Source of the DNA: Ianthella basta
Taxonomy: Eukaryota; Porifera; Demospongiae; Verongiida; Ianthellidae
Assembly (NCBI GenBank): GCA_964019415.1
Contig: OZ025868.1
Coordinates: 13,317,123 to 13,381,122, forward strand
Direction of reading: 5' to 3'
DNA: 64,000 nucleotides
A program made the position numbers and the translations under genes. Below the pieces are notes generated by a model. The model was not told where the DNA came from. It made no database searches and saw only the letters and a list, made by a program, of their open reading frames with translations. Shown in pieces: positions 23,378 to 37,072 of this stretch (positions within the stretch are counted from its first letter, which is position 1; each line of letters begins with the position of its first letter).

Positions 23378-23680
23378 GGCAAGAACGTCTTATATTGCTT
23401 TTAAGCATGCATGTTAGCCAGAGGAGTCTTGGCAACAAGCATAAGGTGGCCAGGGATATGTTGCGCATGACCATGCTTTCAGTGCCAATGTGTGCAAGGT
23501 TCATACACCTTATCACAGGGTAATGGCACTTGTAGGGTGCATCAAGTGGTCTCAGACCAATAACCTCTTACTGTGCTATTTTATAACAACCACGCTATAG
23601 GTTACTGCACCATTATAATGTAACTATATTTTACCATAATATATATGCTATCATACTATAACCATATTATAATATGTATT
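23040..23680 (-). repeat. P450 first-exon unit, copy iv
   Basis: This unit supplies the nearest first exon for P450-1 (donor GTAAGG, exon 23310-23377 from the surviving ATG). Compared with copy ii, five bases around the usual start codon are gone. Its AT-rich tail is interrupted at 23680 by the 2.4-kb palindromic element and resumes at 26105. Confidence 0.75.
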
Positions 23681-26104
23681 ACTAGCGGACAGACCTGCCC
23701 TTCGGGCAAGTCTCTCCGCGTGCTCGGCATATGCCAGCTGGTTGGACACAGGCTGGTAATGCCATTGCTACTCAGGCCCCAGCTAGTAATGCACTGGCTG
23801 GTCATGCATGTTCTGGCAAAGGATAGTCCAGGCTGGCCTGGTGATGTCAGTGTGACTGACCTAGCTACCATGTGTGCATGCAAATTTACATTGAAGATCA
23901 CCGTAGACTAACAACGGCTAGTTGTAAGAAGCTGATGGTTTCTGTGTGTGAGACAACCCCCTTCCCTTATTCTCAGCTTTGGCATCGCGCTAACTTGGGT
24001 GCAATTCTCGCACCTGCGCGAACGCCTAGGATACGGCATACTTTCTCTAACCCTAGCCCTTTTCATACCCTAACCCTAACCAAAATGTAACCAGATGATC
24101 TTAACTAACATTTACATGCACAGCAATGCGCAGTCTAAGCCACAGCTAAGACAGTAGCCCATTGATAGGATATAGGCTGCATGCTTTGAAGTGTACACAT
24201 GCTCAGTATACAATGTACATACATGCATGCATGCATGAATACTTTCAGGAAGTCTGTGAAGCATCAGTTACTACCTTGTAGCGTATATTATGAAAGTGAA
24301 TATTATTTTGCACATCATGCAGCCATCGTCATTCATGCATTGTACCACTATTCACTATAATTACTTTCTGCTATGTATTCATGTGCACTGAAGGGTGCAA
24401 TGCATTCATTAATGTATACACCTCTAACATAATTATATGTTATAGCTGCAAGGCCCTGTAGGAGGGTCCATTGTATACTGAAAAGTGGTCGAGTGCTTTC
24501 TGTAGGGGGGTCTAGTGCGTCCTGTACGTTTTTCGCAGATCCAAGATGGCCGACGGTCGGTTCATCCTAGGTTTTCGCCACACGCTCCTCGGCAGCAGCT
24601 TTTTTGCACGTCTACCACCTTATATTGATGTGAGGTACAGCGTACGACGGCTGGGAATGTTTGGTCGCTTTTCGTCGACGTTTGCGGGAGGAGTTCGCGA
24701 ACAACGGTTGGTATTTTCTTTTGTATTGGCAGCATAGGAGCGTGCGCGGAAAACCGTATATTTTCTCCGTAAATTCAAGATGGCGGCCGGTCGTTTGGAG
24801 GTTTTTCGCCGTGAACTCCTCGGCAGGGGCTTCTTCGCGCACGTCGCCCCCCTTAGATCGAGACCGGGTGTGGCGTCCGTAATCTGGGAAAGTTTGGTGT
24901 CCATGCGCCGTTGCTCGCGGGAGGAGTTCGCGAACAACCGTTCTGCTCACTGCTTCTTTATATATATAGATATCTATATATATAAAGAGGTAATGAGCAG
25001 AACGGTTGTCCGCGAAGTGCTCCCGCGAGCGGCCACCAATTGAGACCAAACTTTCCCAGATTATGGACGCCACACCCGGTCTCGATCTAAGGGGGGCGAC
25101 GTGCGCGAAGAAGTCCCTGCCGAGGAGTGCGCGGCGGAAAACCTCCAAACGACCGTCCGCCATCTTTGATTTACGGAGAAAATATACGGTTTTCCGCGCA
25201 CGTTCCTATGCTGCCAATACAAAAGAAGAACCCCAACCGTTGTTCGCGAACTCCTCCTGCGAACGTCGACGAAACGTGCCCAAACATTCCCAGCCGTGGC
25301 ACGCTGTACCTCACATCAATCTAAGGTGGCAGATGTGCTAACATAAGCTGCTACCAAGGAGCGCGCGGCGATAACCCAGGATGAACCGACCGTCGGCCAT
25401 CTTGGATCTTGGAAGAAAGTATGCCGTATCCTAGGCGTTCGCGCAGGTTCGAGGATTACACCCAAGCTAGCGCGATGCCGAAGCTGAGAAAAAGGAAAGG
25501 GGGGTTGTCTCACACAGAAACCATCAGCTTCTTACAACTATTCGTTGTTTGTGTACGGTGATCTTCCATGTAAATTGCATGCACACATGGAAGGTCAGTC
25601 ACACTGACATCACCAGGCCAGCCTGGACTATCCATTGCCAGAGCATGCATGACCAGCCAGTGCATTACTAGCTGGGGCCTGAGTAGCAATTGCACTACCA
25701 GCCTGTGTCCGACCAGCTGGCATATGCCAAGCACACGGAGAGACCCGCCCTTGCACCTGGTGGTAAGACCAGGAATGTTGTTTATAGAGAAGTACTATAG
25801 CTAAAGGGTGTGTAAAAGTGATTCCTCCAAAACAAGGGCAGATGTAAGGATGGTGCAGTGCATACCTGCAAGGTATGGCAAAACCACCTGGCGGAAAAAC
25901 CGTAGTAACAAGGAGGAGGGCCGGTCCATGCAAAGAGGGGGGGGGGGGGGGGACTATCCTTTGCCAGAGCATGCATGACCAGCCAGTGCATTACTAGCTG
26001 GGGCCTGAGTAGCAATGACATTACCAGCCTGCACGTGTCCGACCACCTGGCATACGCCGAGCACGCGGAGAGACCTGCCCGAAGGGCGGGTCTGTCCGCT
26101 AGTA
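23681..26104. mobile_element. nested palindromic DNA element, 2.4 kb
   Basis: The outer ends are inverted repeats starting ACTAGCGGACAGACC and continuing through CTCTCCGCGTGCTCGGC. The layout is: left outer arm 23681-24049; a 490-base unique part with CCCTAACCCTAACC near 24069; a near-perfect inner palindrome 24541-25405; right outer arm 25414-25757; a 200-base insert ending in a G16 run (25938-25953); and a second copy of the right end (25955-26104). Copy ii of the first-exon unit shows the empty site (near 6560), so this is a true insertion. I find no transposase. Confidence 0.75.
24541..25405. repeat. large inner palindrome, two modules per arm
   Basis: The two arms of about 430 bases mirror around AGATATCT at 24970/24971. 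Each arm holds two related modules: each has an (A/G)ACGGTTGT-CGCGAA end and an AAGATGG(C/A) end with a CCGAGGAG-like word in between. Arms are GC-rich, unlike the window. Reading frames of roughly 100 codons are open in several frames of both arms (for example 25006-25341 plus and 24620-24937 minus). Confidence 0.85.
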
Positions 26105-27300
<1,196 letters not shown>

Positions 27301-27638
27301 CCCTGTTTCAACAGCCCATGACTATAGGCCATTGCTGTGCATGCATGGCTGCATGCAGCTGTTTAATTTATTTTAAATTTGCATAATATTTTGATATAGC
27401 TAGCCAGCTCAAGCTACGTATATAGCACTGCATCCATAATTTTACTAAAATATCATATGAAATTGAACTATAATGATACTGGTGACAGCTAAGTACTAAA
27501 TTGCAAGTTTGTAGAGAGGAAAAGAGATAAAGGAGCATGAGCAGTTAGCTAGCACTTACGCAGAGAATGTGCACAAAGATTGCAATGTTATGGTTTGTCA
27601 GCTGCAACATTTTGGTATAATACATGTACAGGACACAT

Positions 27639-28236
27639 TCACTGGGATTCATACTTCACATACATTCCATGCTTGGGCCTCAGAGTGGCAGCAGTTGTAA
27701 CTTTCAAGGAAAACTTAACTCCGTGGAGTAGACAGAAGACAGAGGAATCACAGATCAGTACTTGAAATATGGAGCTTATGGAGCTTGTTGGATTGCATGA
27801 CATAGCTACACATCACCCCATAATTGCAGCTATGAAGGACTGGCAACTTCCATAAATGCCGAGAACACAATCGCATTTGGAAACTGATTTTACCATTGTT
27901 CAATTAAAATAATATGCACTATATACAAAGTCATACAACTCGTTGATTAATATAAGCATTGTATACATACCTACACTGACATACACACTTCAGTGTGGGT
28001 ACAAATGCCTATCACGCAGCTGCAGGCACTTCACATGATAATCAATTCAATTGCATTCTTCAGCAAATACATGTACACCAAGAGTAGGTAGGCTACACAA
28101 CCTCACTTTTGTCTCAAACTGGAACCTGCTGACAATCTGAGTGCATGAGAGCCATCCTTGCCTCAAGCAGAGCAAATCTCATTCCAGTACCGCTTCTTGG
28201 ACCATTTGCATGTGCCTTAGCACAAGGATGATGCTT
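27639..28236 (-). pseudogene. P450-2, exons 12-13 fragment
   Basis: Exon 13 (27713-27639) is readable and ends YVKYESQ then TGA. Exon 12 (about 28236-28107) keeps KHHPCA and GMRFALLEA but has lost the MPFGYG segment, and the haem loop reads PRSGTG where intact copies have PRSCIG or PRGCIG. The iron-binding cysteine is therefore Gly, and the exon's second half has further changes. No exons 1-11 are found between here and P450-3, so this is a dead 3' fragment. Confidence 0.85.
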
Positions 28237-28582
28237 TAATTTAGAGGTCTTAGAGGGGTGCCGGCCACCTAGCTGCCCTGCAGCCGAAGGGTGCGCTTCC
28301 TTTCTTTCGGCAGACCCAGACGCCATTTTGCCACTCACATACAGCCCTTGACAACGTACATACAATACATTTAGACTGCCATAAGAATGTTGGCGGCTGT
28401 TTAGCCAAGCATGGGAAGTCCAGCCAACATGATGGCATTCATCTTGACAATATAGTGTACAAAGAGGTTTTAAAAGACACAGTTGCACAGTTACACAGTT
28501 GCATACAATACTTACAAATTAACTGTTTTGAGGCCTGAAGTGAGGCAACACTAGACCCCTCTCTGAGATGGTAGCAGAAGAT

Positions 28583-28830
28583 GAATGGAACAAGCTAGGT
28601 CATGTGCTGCGTATGGACCGAAATGCTTCGGCACAAAATGCACTACAGAATGCAGTGAAAAGTACCAAAACATACAGCGGCAGATGTGGACGTCACACAA
28701 CCAACCTCCTGGACATCTTTATGGCTGACATGAACACAGAGACCTGAACCTTCGCAACACCAATGACGTAGAACTACTTTGATGTGCAGCAGCTGACAGA
28801 GCAAGGTAGAGGGATCGAAATGACTTAAAG
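28583..28830 (+). mobile_element. LINE reverse transcriptase C-terminal fragment
   Basis: A 55-codon frame (28583-28747) contains EWNKLGHVLRMDRNAS, the form found near the C-terminus of many LINE ORF2 proteins (W-K-x-GHVLRM). It ends in an early TGA, and similar sequence in other frames continues to about 28830. Only this scrap remains. Confidence 0.6.
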
Positions 28831-28974
28831 TAAAACTGATTACAGCACCAATAATATACATTAACAATGTTTTTGTTTCTGCTGTAGAATGAAGTTTAAT
28901 TAATAATAATAATAATGCTATAGTATGATGAAAGATGATAGAGGACAATTGCTTGCAGTTAGCCACCGCGAGGC

Positions 28975-29240
28975 AATAGATTGAATGGTAATCACTGGAT
29001 ATCGATTACGTCAAACCTAGCAACTACACCAGGCCTGGTATTGGTGTCTCAGTTGGTATAGGGGGCATCAGGGCAAAACAGCTAGCTGTCTGTGGCTCTC
29101 CATCTTTGCCGGCTGACTGTGGGAGGCAATCATCGGTTGCCAACTCATGGGGCTTCATGCCCCCTTTTAACAACTGAGACACCACTTCTGGTGCAATTGC
29201 TAGGTTTGGCATAATACCCAGTGATTACCATTCAATCTAT
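28975..29240. mobile_element. 266-bp foldback element
   Basis: The left end ATAGATTGAATGGTAATCAC is mirrored at the right end, and the match continues for roughly 90 bases (CCAAACCTAGCAA, GGTGTCTCAGTTG). The element is almost entirely hairpin. The 62-codon frame inside it is a by-product of the repeat. Confidence 0.75.
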
Positions 29241-29244
29241 AGTA

Positions 29245-30007
29245 TGATGCCTAATAGTATAGGCATACTTATCATAATAATAATAATGCATGTCTATAGA
29301 TTGTAACTCAAGTTATAATTACACAGATCTGAGCTATAATAATAGTACAGCAGACATGCATGAGTATATACGTATTGATTCATTCGCTTATAGGGTTATT
29401 GCCCAGGGACAAGGACATGACATATAGCCAGATCTAACTATAGAATATATGGCATCCTCCCAAAAATCTACATGCACGCACAAAGCTGCCCAGAAAGCAA
29501 CCAGCTTTCTTGAAAGATCCTATATAACTTTTTCACAACAATCTAAGCCGGTGCAGTCCATTCCATATAATTATGCTGATCATGAGGGACAATGATCATG
29601 AGTCAGTGCGCATGCATGCATGCTCCATATGCATGTAAAATTAATTTTCTGAATTGTTTCTATACCAAGCCTAGCATTCAAGTGCATTGCTTTCATGCAT
29701 CCCTGACCACTGTAGAGGTAGTCAGTGAATCACAACGTGATCAAGTCTTTTCACGATAAGTTATGGATAATTATATTAACATTATGCAACATTATCCCAA
29801 TATCACAATATACCCTACTATTATTTTTAACTAGCCCTTTGCCATGGCAATGAGATCGAATTAAACATAATTACAATTGAAGACCACTATGTACAAGTTT
29901 GTGCTGAGGAAAAGATAAATGTGCATAAGCAGTGCGCTAGCTATAATACCTAGACAGCAAATGTGTATAATTACAGTTTCATTCAATACGGCACACGGTC
30001 AGCGTGA
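29245..30007. other. spacer downstream of P450-3
   Basis: AT-rich sequence. The part at 29880-30005 is a diverged form of the block found just downstream of exon 13 in the other P450 copies (AAAGATAAATGTGCATAAGCAG), probably 3' untranslated and flanking DNA. Nothing else is recognised. Confidence 0.5.
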
Positions 30008-30411
30008 TTAAGCCAATTTTCGGGATTCATACTTCACAAACACTCCATACTTGGGCTCCATAGCGAGAGCAGTTTTAACTTCCAAAGGAACCTTCAGTGT
30101 AGTAGATGGAAGAAAGAGGAATCACAGGTTAGTGCTATAGAATGAGCAGGTTGGAAGCTTCACTGCCTATGCATGAAGCATAGACATTGGAAGAATTTCA
30201 AAACTGGGGAAAAGGGAAGGGGGAGGACAAAAAGTTTAATTTCACATTAGATGATTGGCCCCGTGCCCCTGCCCCTCCCCCTCCACTTCCTCCCGGTCCC
30301 ATTACCTATGAAACATGTACACACCAGCCCACATACAAGTACAATCTGAATTTCACATATAGTCTCCATAGGACCTTTTTCCATTTTTGCTATTGTGCAA
30401 GACGGAGGAAA

Positions 30412-30750
30412 GGGTCTGGTCAACTGCCTATACCATTTGTCTGAGCCCCACAGAAATTGGGGCTCATTAGTATTCAGTAACCATGGAAACAGCGATATTC
30501 ATGCAAGTGTTACAGATCATGATTAGCATGAGAGCAAGAAGACAAAGTTTTCTAGAGATCCTATGCGAACCCTGCCACTCTGCACAGTTTTCTGCTTAAC
30601 TGGTAAGAGACTTAGCACTTCGTTCATGCAGCTGCTTTACAATTGCTTTGCCCTTTGATATACGTACTCGTCACATTTCCGTTTATTACTTTTTGCCACT
30701 TTCAGTTAGTGAGACTCAGAACAAAATGGCATAGGCAGTTGACCGGACCC
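30412..30750. mobile_element. 339-bp foldback element in P450-3 intron 12
   Basis: The left end GGGTCTGGTCAACTGCCTAT and the right end (complement of ATAGGCAGTTGACCGGACCC) are inverted repeats of about 34 bases. The middle has no reading frame of note. Confidence 0.7.
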
Positions 30751-30970
30751 CTCTCCCCAACCGATGATGTCAGAATATAAATGAAAGGGAGAGACGGACT
30801 GGGCTATGCAAGACCAAAAGTTAGAATTATTCAATAACTATATGCACAGCATTGATTAATACATGCAATGCACACACTATTCTGTACTCACACGTATACT
30901 TCACCAGATGTTCAATTATTTAGCAAGTGCATGCTGTAGACGTGAAGTGGTTGCATACACCACCTTACTG

Positions 30971-31955
30971 GGTCTAGAGTGTCAGCCCCTATTATGGTAC
31001 AAATGCCGTAGATGTCTGCAGGCCAATTAGATTGGAGGAAGGGTGTTTGTGGTCAACGAAGTTCTCTAATGTTGACGAAGTAGTATCAGACTGCTCAGCT
31101 GTGTACGTCAGTTCCATGCAGTCGCAGTGTGCCAGAGTGCATCCATAAAGAGCAGAAAGATGTAAATTTAAGGTACTTTTAAAACTCAAATACTCCCACT
31201 GCACCCCCTGTTTACAAAATAAAAATGGATGCTTGCGGTTTAGTATACATGTTACCCATTTTCTATCTCATGTTTGAGAAATTTGTGATACCAGCTGCTA
31301 GGATGGTGAGAATTGTCGTGTAAAGGGTTGATGTTCACTGTACTCCCAACTGAAGATGATTTCCATGTACCTTCCGTTTCCGACTTGCACTCTGAAGAAT
31401 TTCAGTTGTGTCGCACGGAAGGCGCCAAAGGCTGATGTGACAGTCATTTGATTCGTTGATCATTCAAAGACCGAACATTGGGAATTCTGAGGTACAGGCA
31501 AACAAACGATGCACTTCTTCTGCACAACACAACCGGTAAAACGGTCTTTTTGATATAGAGGGTTAACAGGGTGACAGAGCTGCTAACGAATCACAGCAAA
31601 GTGAGATGCGGCTCCAATGAGCGAGAACATTGCCAACTAGCTAGTTGAGGACTCATTCCAGCATAGTGTGTCTCTTTACTTCATGCACAACTCTCACTTA
31701 AATGCACCATCCAGGTTGCCTCCTCCAATGGTCACACAAGTCATCTGGCAAATTAATGTGCTGGTGAAAACAACGTACAGCAATCATGGAATGCTTCCTC
31801 CCTATACAATTTTGAGTAGTTCATATAGTCATAGTAGTTGTTTCTAGTTTCACAGGCCAAATATTTCACTGCTGGTTGATGACATCACACATTCTGCACA
31901 TTCCATGACAACCAACAGAAGTGTCAACACCAACCAGACCCATAATTTGTGCAAC
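30971..31955. mobile_element. older, longer relative of the 724-bp element
   Basis: Segments match the element at 10961 in order: GTCAGCCCCTATTA at the left, TCCATAAAGAGC, GGCTCCAATGAGCG, CACCATCCAGGTTGCCTCCT, then GACATCACACATTCTGCACATTC and CCAGACCC at the right. About 370 bases at 31185-31560 have no counterpart and look like an insertion. It is in intron 12 of P450-3. Confidence 0.65.
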
Positions 31956-34900
31956 ATGCTTGCGGAAAAATAAGAAGTATATAGAAAGAACACTATATAT
32001 ACCTCACCTTTGTCTCTGGAGCCAGCACAATTTTGAACTTGCTGACAATCTCAATGAGTGCCATCTTTGCCTCCAGCAGAGCAAATCTCATTCCAATACA
32101 GCTTCTTGGACCATAGCCAAAGGGCATGTAAGCACAAGGATGACGCTTGGCCTTCTCCTCAGGAGTGAACCTGCAAATGAACAAATACTGGTCAGACCAG
32201 AGACCACCAAACCAGCCTTTGCACAGAAGCTAGTAAGGCAAGGTAGCAAGTGGAGCAGACATTGACCAGCTCCAGTAGAAGTACAACAGCTGACCCCGGG
32301 AAATGGTTGATGGTTGTAACTCAATACATAGTTTGGAATGACTGCTGCTCAATCTTGCTGACAATGATTCAGTATAGAAAAGCAGGTTGAGCATAACAGT
32401 ACCAAGGAGGGAAGAGAATGATGACACAAGTGATGGACATGTGTATTGTATAGAATATGGCACAAAAGAGTATTAAATGTGCAATAGGCACAAAACCTGC
32501 AATGTCGAGATAAAGACTGACAGTACCTCTCAGGGTTGAACTCCTCTGGGTCTGTCCATACATTGGGATCGTGATGAATGCTAGCAACAAGTAAGGAAAC
32601 TGTAGCTCCCTTCCTGAACTGAACTCCATTCAGCAGACAGTCCTCATTGCAGTGGCGAGAAAGTCTGTAGTTCAAAGGCATACAGGCTTTTCAGTACCTT
32701 AGAAATTCACACACACACACACACACACAGCTCGCACTAATGTGGAATTTGCTTAAAATAAATTATTCTCTAAAATATAATGTTATCACACTCAAATTTG
32801 AATCAGAGAGCAATTGTACTAAAATTTACCATTACATAAGCATTAATTTATTGCACACAGCCTATGTCTGCATAGTCACAGTGCTGTTAGTTCTAGTTAT
32901 ATCCCGGTACAAGTGTGATATCCGGGTTATCGCTCAAGACTGAGGCGAAGCCGAGGTCGCGCGAGCACGCATGCTTATATATTGGGTATAAAGGGTTAAC
33001 AGTAACATTTCCAAAAGAACTATAGTTTTTTATACAAAAAAGATTCACAACAGTACTACAAAGAACAGTAATCCATCTTACACAGGGAAAGGAGGGTACA
33101 TCCTCAGAGTCTCCTCAATCACCATATCAAGATACTGCAGCTCATGTGAGGCATCATACATGGACTTGTCCTGGACAAAAAGAGAACTGCTTCAATATAC
33201 ACCAGAAACAAGCAGTTAAATGAAAATAAAGATGGCATTACACTCACAGTGTTCTCCTCAAAGTACTCGTGAATCTCATTAGCCAGTCTCTCCTGTATTT
33301 CAGGGTTAGCAGCCAGGAGGTAAGTTGTAAAGGTAAGGGCTGTGCTAGTAGTCTCATAGCCGGCCAACATGAATCCAACAGAATCTGCAATAATCTCTCC
33401 CCTCTCAAGTCCTTTTTGCGTCTCACTGTCACTGGCATCAATCATCAGCTGAAGGAGGTCCTTGCGCTGCAGACAAGTGAATACCTAATGTACATCAGTT
33501 TCTCCAGGAGTGCCACAAACATGGCTTTAAGGACATGTCACAGGAAGGATCCCAAATTATACTACACATGGACAAAATGCTTTACCTAACACTCTGTGCA
33601 CAAAACTTGCACCGTCCCACTGTACCCACATTAGAAAATAAAATGGACACATTGGGATAAGAGTGCACGCTAAACTCACTTCTGACCTCATGTTCAAAAG
33701 AATTGGGACAGACAGATGCTGGATCGCCAAGACTGGAAAAAGCCAGGCTTCTTGCTTACCATGCACATTCCAAATTTGTTATGGGGCTGTATGTGAATTT
33801 CAGATATAGAATCGATAGGAAGCCTAAATAGCCAGTGTAAACTTGTGCAGTAAACTTTAACAGTCTTGTGGGTTTGTTGGTAATGGAGAGACTGAACTCG
33901 ATCTTGGCATTTTAGCACTGCTGGTTAAGAAACAGCACTGTTCTTCTGCACCACAGAAAATGCTTTGGTATTGATTTTAATACAACATTCGTACAAACTG
34001 CACAATAAATGTGCATGGGCAGTAAAATGATAAATATACTTACAGATCGGTTACGAGGATTAATTAACAGATGCAGTTTTATTTTTGCACCATGACTCAC
34101 TGGAGAGCTACCATCCAATTCCATCTTCCTTCCTTCAATGATCTTAGCCACAGATTTCTCCAGGAAATCAGCAGACTTTCTCACTTGTGTAAATTGCGCA
34201 ATGCGCCGCACCAGATGGTACAGGAATGGAAAAATTCTAATGTGCACAAAGAGAAGGGTCAATCTATAATTGCACATCAAATTTATTTAGTAACTGCAGC
34301 TGCTTGTAGCAACTACCTACATGTATGTAAATTTAGGTTAATAATTTATATGAATTTTGCATCATGCACATGCATTCTTGAGACATAAAGCAGGTAGTAC
34401 ATAACAACCAAGGCATCACTTACGCACAACAAATTGCAATAATAAAAAAACATTGGGTGGATCATCATCTTTTGGACTTAGTGACTTAGACACTGTCACA
34501 GCAGCTTCATACAGCTCTCCTCCCTTCCCTCCCTGGACATCAAGAGAACGACCAAAGGCAGTTGACAGGATCACCTCCATTGTCATCTTGTTGTATAACC
34601 TACATGAAAAGGGCCATGTATATATAAAATGAAAACTGTCGCTTTTGCACATAAAGTCCTACTAAGTCAGCAGAGTAGGCACATGCAACTATTGAAGATC
34701 TCAGGACACATGCAACATGCACCTGGGTATACATCTACAATGTACAGAGATTGTAAACACACAAAATACACAACTGATTACTCAATGCTAGTGGCTGTTG
34801 AACAAGTATTTTGACTTAAAAAAGTCTAATGGCTGCCGCCCCAACTCGAAATACTTGCTCCCTAGCTCCGATTGCTGCTGTGTTATCAATATATAGTAGC

Positions 34901-36908
34901 TATTGCAACTAAGTTTGTGTAATTCATCAACACACTTGTGAACACACTTCATAGGCAAGAATGAACACAAATGATTGAAGCAGACGCGAGTAGAGTCAAT
35001 AATATTTTTACGCACATGTGCACAACGGCACAGTACATTAACTTACGTACCTTATACACAGCTTGCACATTCTCAGAGTTGCCAAAAACACGGTCAAGTA
35101 CATACACACAGACACACGAACACACACAGAGAAACACGCATGTATATACCTAAACACACACATGCATGCAAACATATGTACATGCTCTCAAAAGACATGA
35201 ATGGGACATGGATGAATGGCAAACAGATAGTTGCAAGTGCTTTACAGCACACCCGCCGTCACTGCAGTGGCTGGAGTTCTGTTGTGGCAGAAGGCAGCTC
35301 GCTTGACCACACTACGCGCACCATCTAGTGAAAATTTCAAAGGTTAACTGTGTGCGCCTAAGCTATAATCACTGTAGATCACTATCAAAGTTTGCGTACG
35401 AATTCGTGGGGTTCACCAAGTTCTACGTCGCTCCTGTCACTGAGACATGGAACTGAAGTTCTTCAATGGTGCAGCCATGATTGAAAGCGTCAGGTGAACC
35501 AAGTCACTGAGCTGCTTCATGCTGTCCCACTGCTTTCTGCAAGTTTTCAGACCAAAGGTTGTCTGATTGCCTGTTCTACAACTTTTGAAAAAAGATGCCT
35601 ATGCTCTGTGTGGAGCGGCATTTGGAAGCCATTTTAAAAGTCTTTCTCTTGGTCATTCCCGTGTGAGAGAAGTAAATATTATGGCCAACAATATATAAAA
35701 ATTCCCTATCTTCAACACTTCCATCAATACATTATTATATAAATACTAGCACATGTTATACTACTGCAGTTTACGCATCATATAAGCATACATACCGACA
35801 TATATACTACCGGAAGCGTAACACAAAGCCTTACACAACAAAATGTTAAAACGAGAACAATAATAGCCAGGGGCTGCCGCAAATGGGCTAAGGTAATATG
35901 CAATCCCACTTACTGAAGTGCATCCACTGTTTCCCCATTCTCTGCTGCTGCACTGATCTTATCAGCAAGTCGTGACGTACTCTCCTTAATAAGAGGTTCC
36001 ATCTAGAGGAGAACAGAGATGCCTCTTTATCATAAGTCATGCATACGCAAGACTAATTTAGGACATCATGGGTTATCATTAGCTTATGGAATGGAATAGA
36101 AGCATACAACTGTAGCAAGATTAGCACAAACCAGAATGTGCAATGTCTGCAACCAATAAAATAATAAATTCTGCATAAATTGGTCATGATCATCACCGCC
36201 AACCCCTCAGTGTGCGTGCATGTGTGTAAGGTGTGTGTGCTTGTGCATTTCAGTATACATGTATTTGAGTGCACTAAAACAAGTATTTATTCACAGGAAT
36301 AGTAGAGTACACATACCAACTTTATCTTATGAGCACTGAAAGCTGGTGAGAGAACATTCCGTCTCCTCTTCCATTAATCACCAGTGACAATAATTAGGTT
36401 TTCATAGTCTTTACCATCAACAATTGTCGGCCGAAGGTTGCGCTGCTGCTTCTGTTTGTAAAAGTGGAAGGATTAAACACCATTGTAGTGCAGCGGCATT
36501 GGCTACAAAATATTTCTGTACTCAGAAAAGACAACTATGTATGGACCAAGGGTACATTGTAGATGAATGGACTTGTACACAACATCATGAACCCTTCGAG
36601 TGACATGAAGAATTGCAGAAACAAGGCCATAGGGAGCCACTTACCGCCTCTATCCCTCAACAGCCCACATTAAAACAGACATTTAGTCGCCAGTCAAAAA
36701 CACTAATATTAAGGATTGCAAATAATTATAGGGAAGAGATTCCTACTAGAAAGCCACTCACAAATCGATCCATAAACTTGTCAAAGTGCTTTACAGTGAT
36801 CTCTTTGAAGAGGTCCATGTCAGCAATGAAATAGACTGGTGTTGTACCAAGGAACACTCTAGAATGTACAAAAAGTATTCTTGTATGATTGGATAGGCTA
36901 CATCTTTA

Positions 36909-37072
<164 letters not shown>

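Noticed and set aside
24048-24086. CCCTAACCCTAACC inside the palindromic element, resembling telomere repeats
   Set aside because: Only two to three imperfect units; too short to claim an interstitial telomere.
24612-25163. A 183-codon minus-strand frame across the inner palindrome
   Set aside because: It runs through the palindrome centre, so its two halves translate mirror sequence; other frames are open as well. Kept only as a repeat with possible coding of the shorter frame.
29024-29212. A 62-codon frame in the foldback at 28975-29240
   Set aside because: The frame is a by-product of the hairpin sequence and shows no homology by eye.
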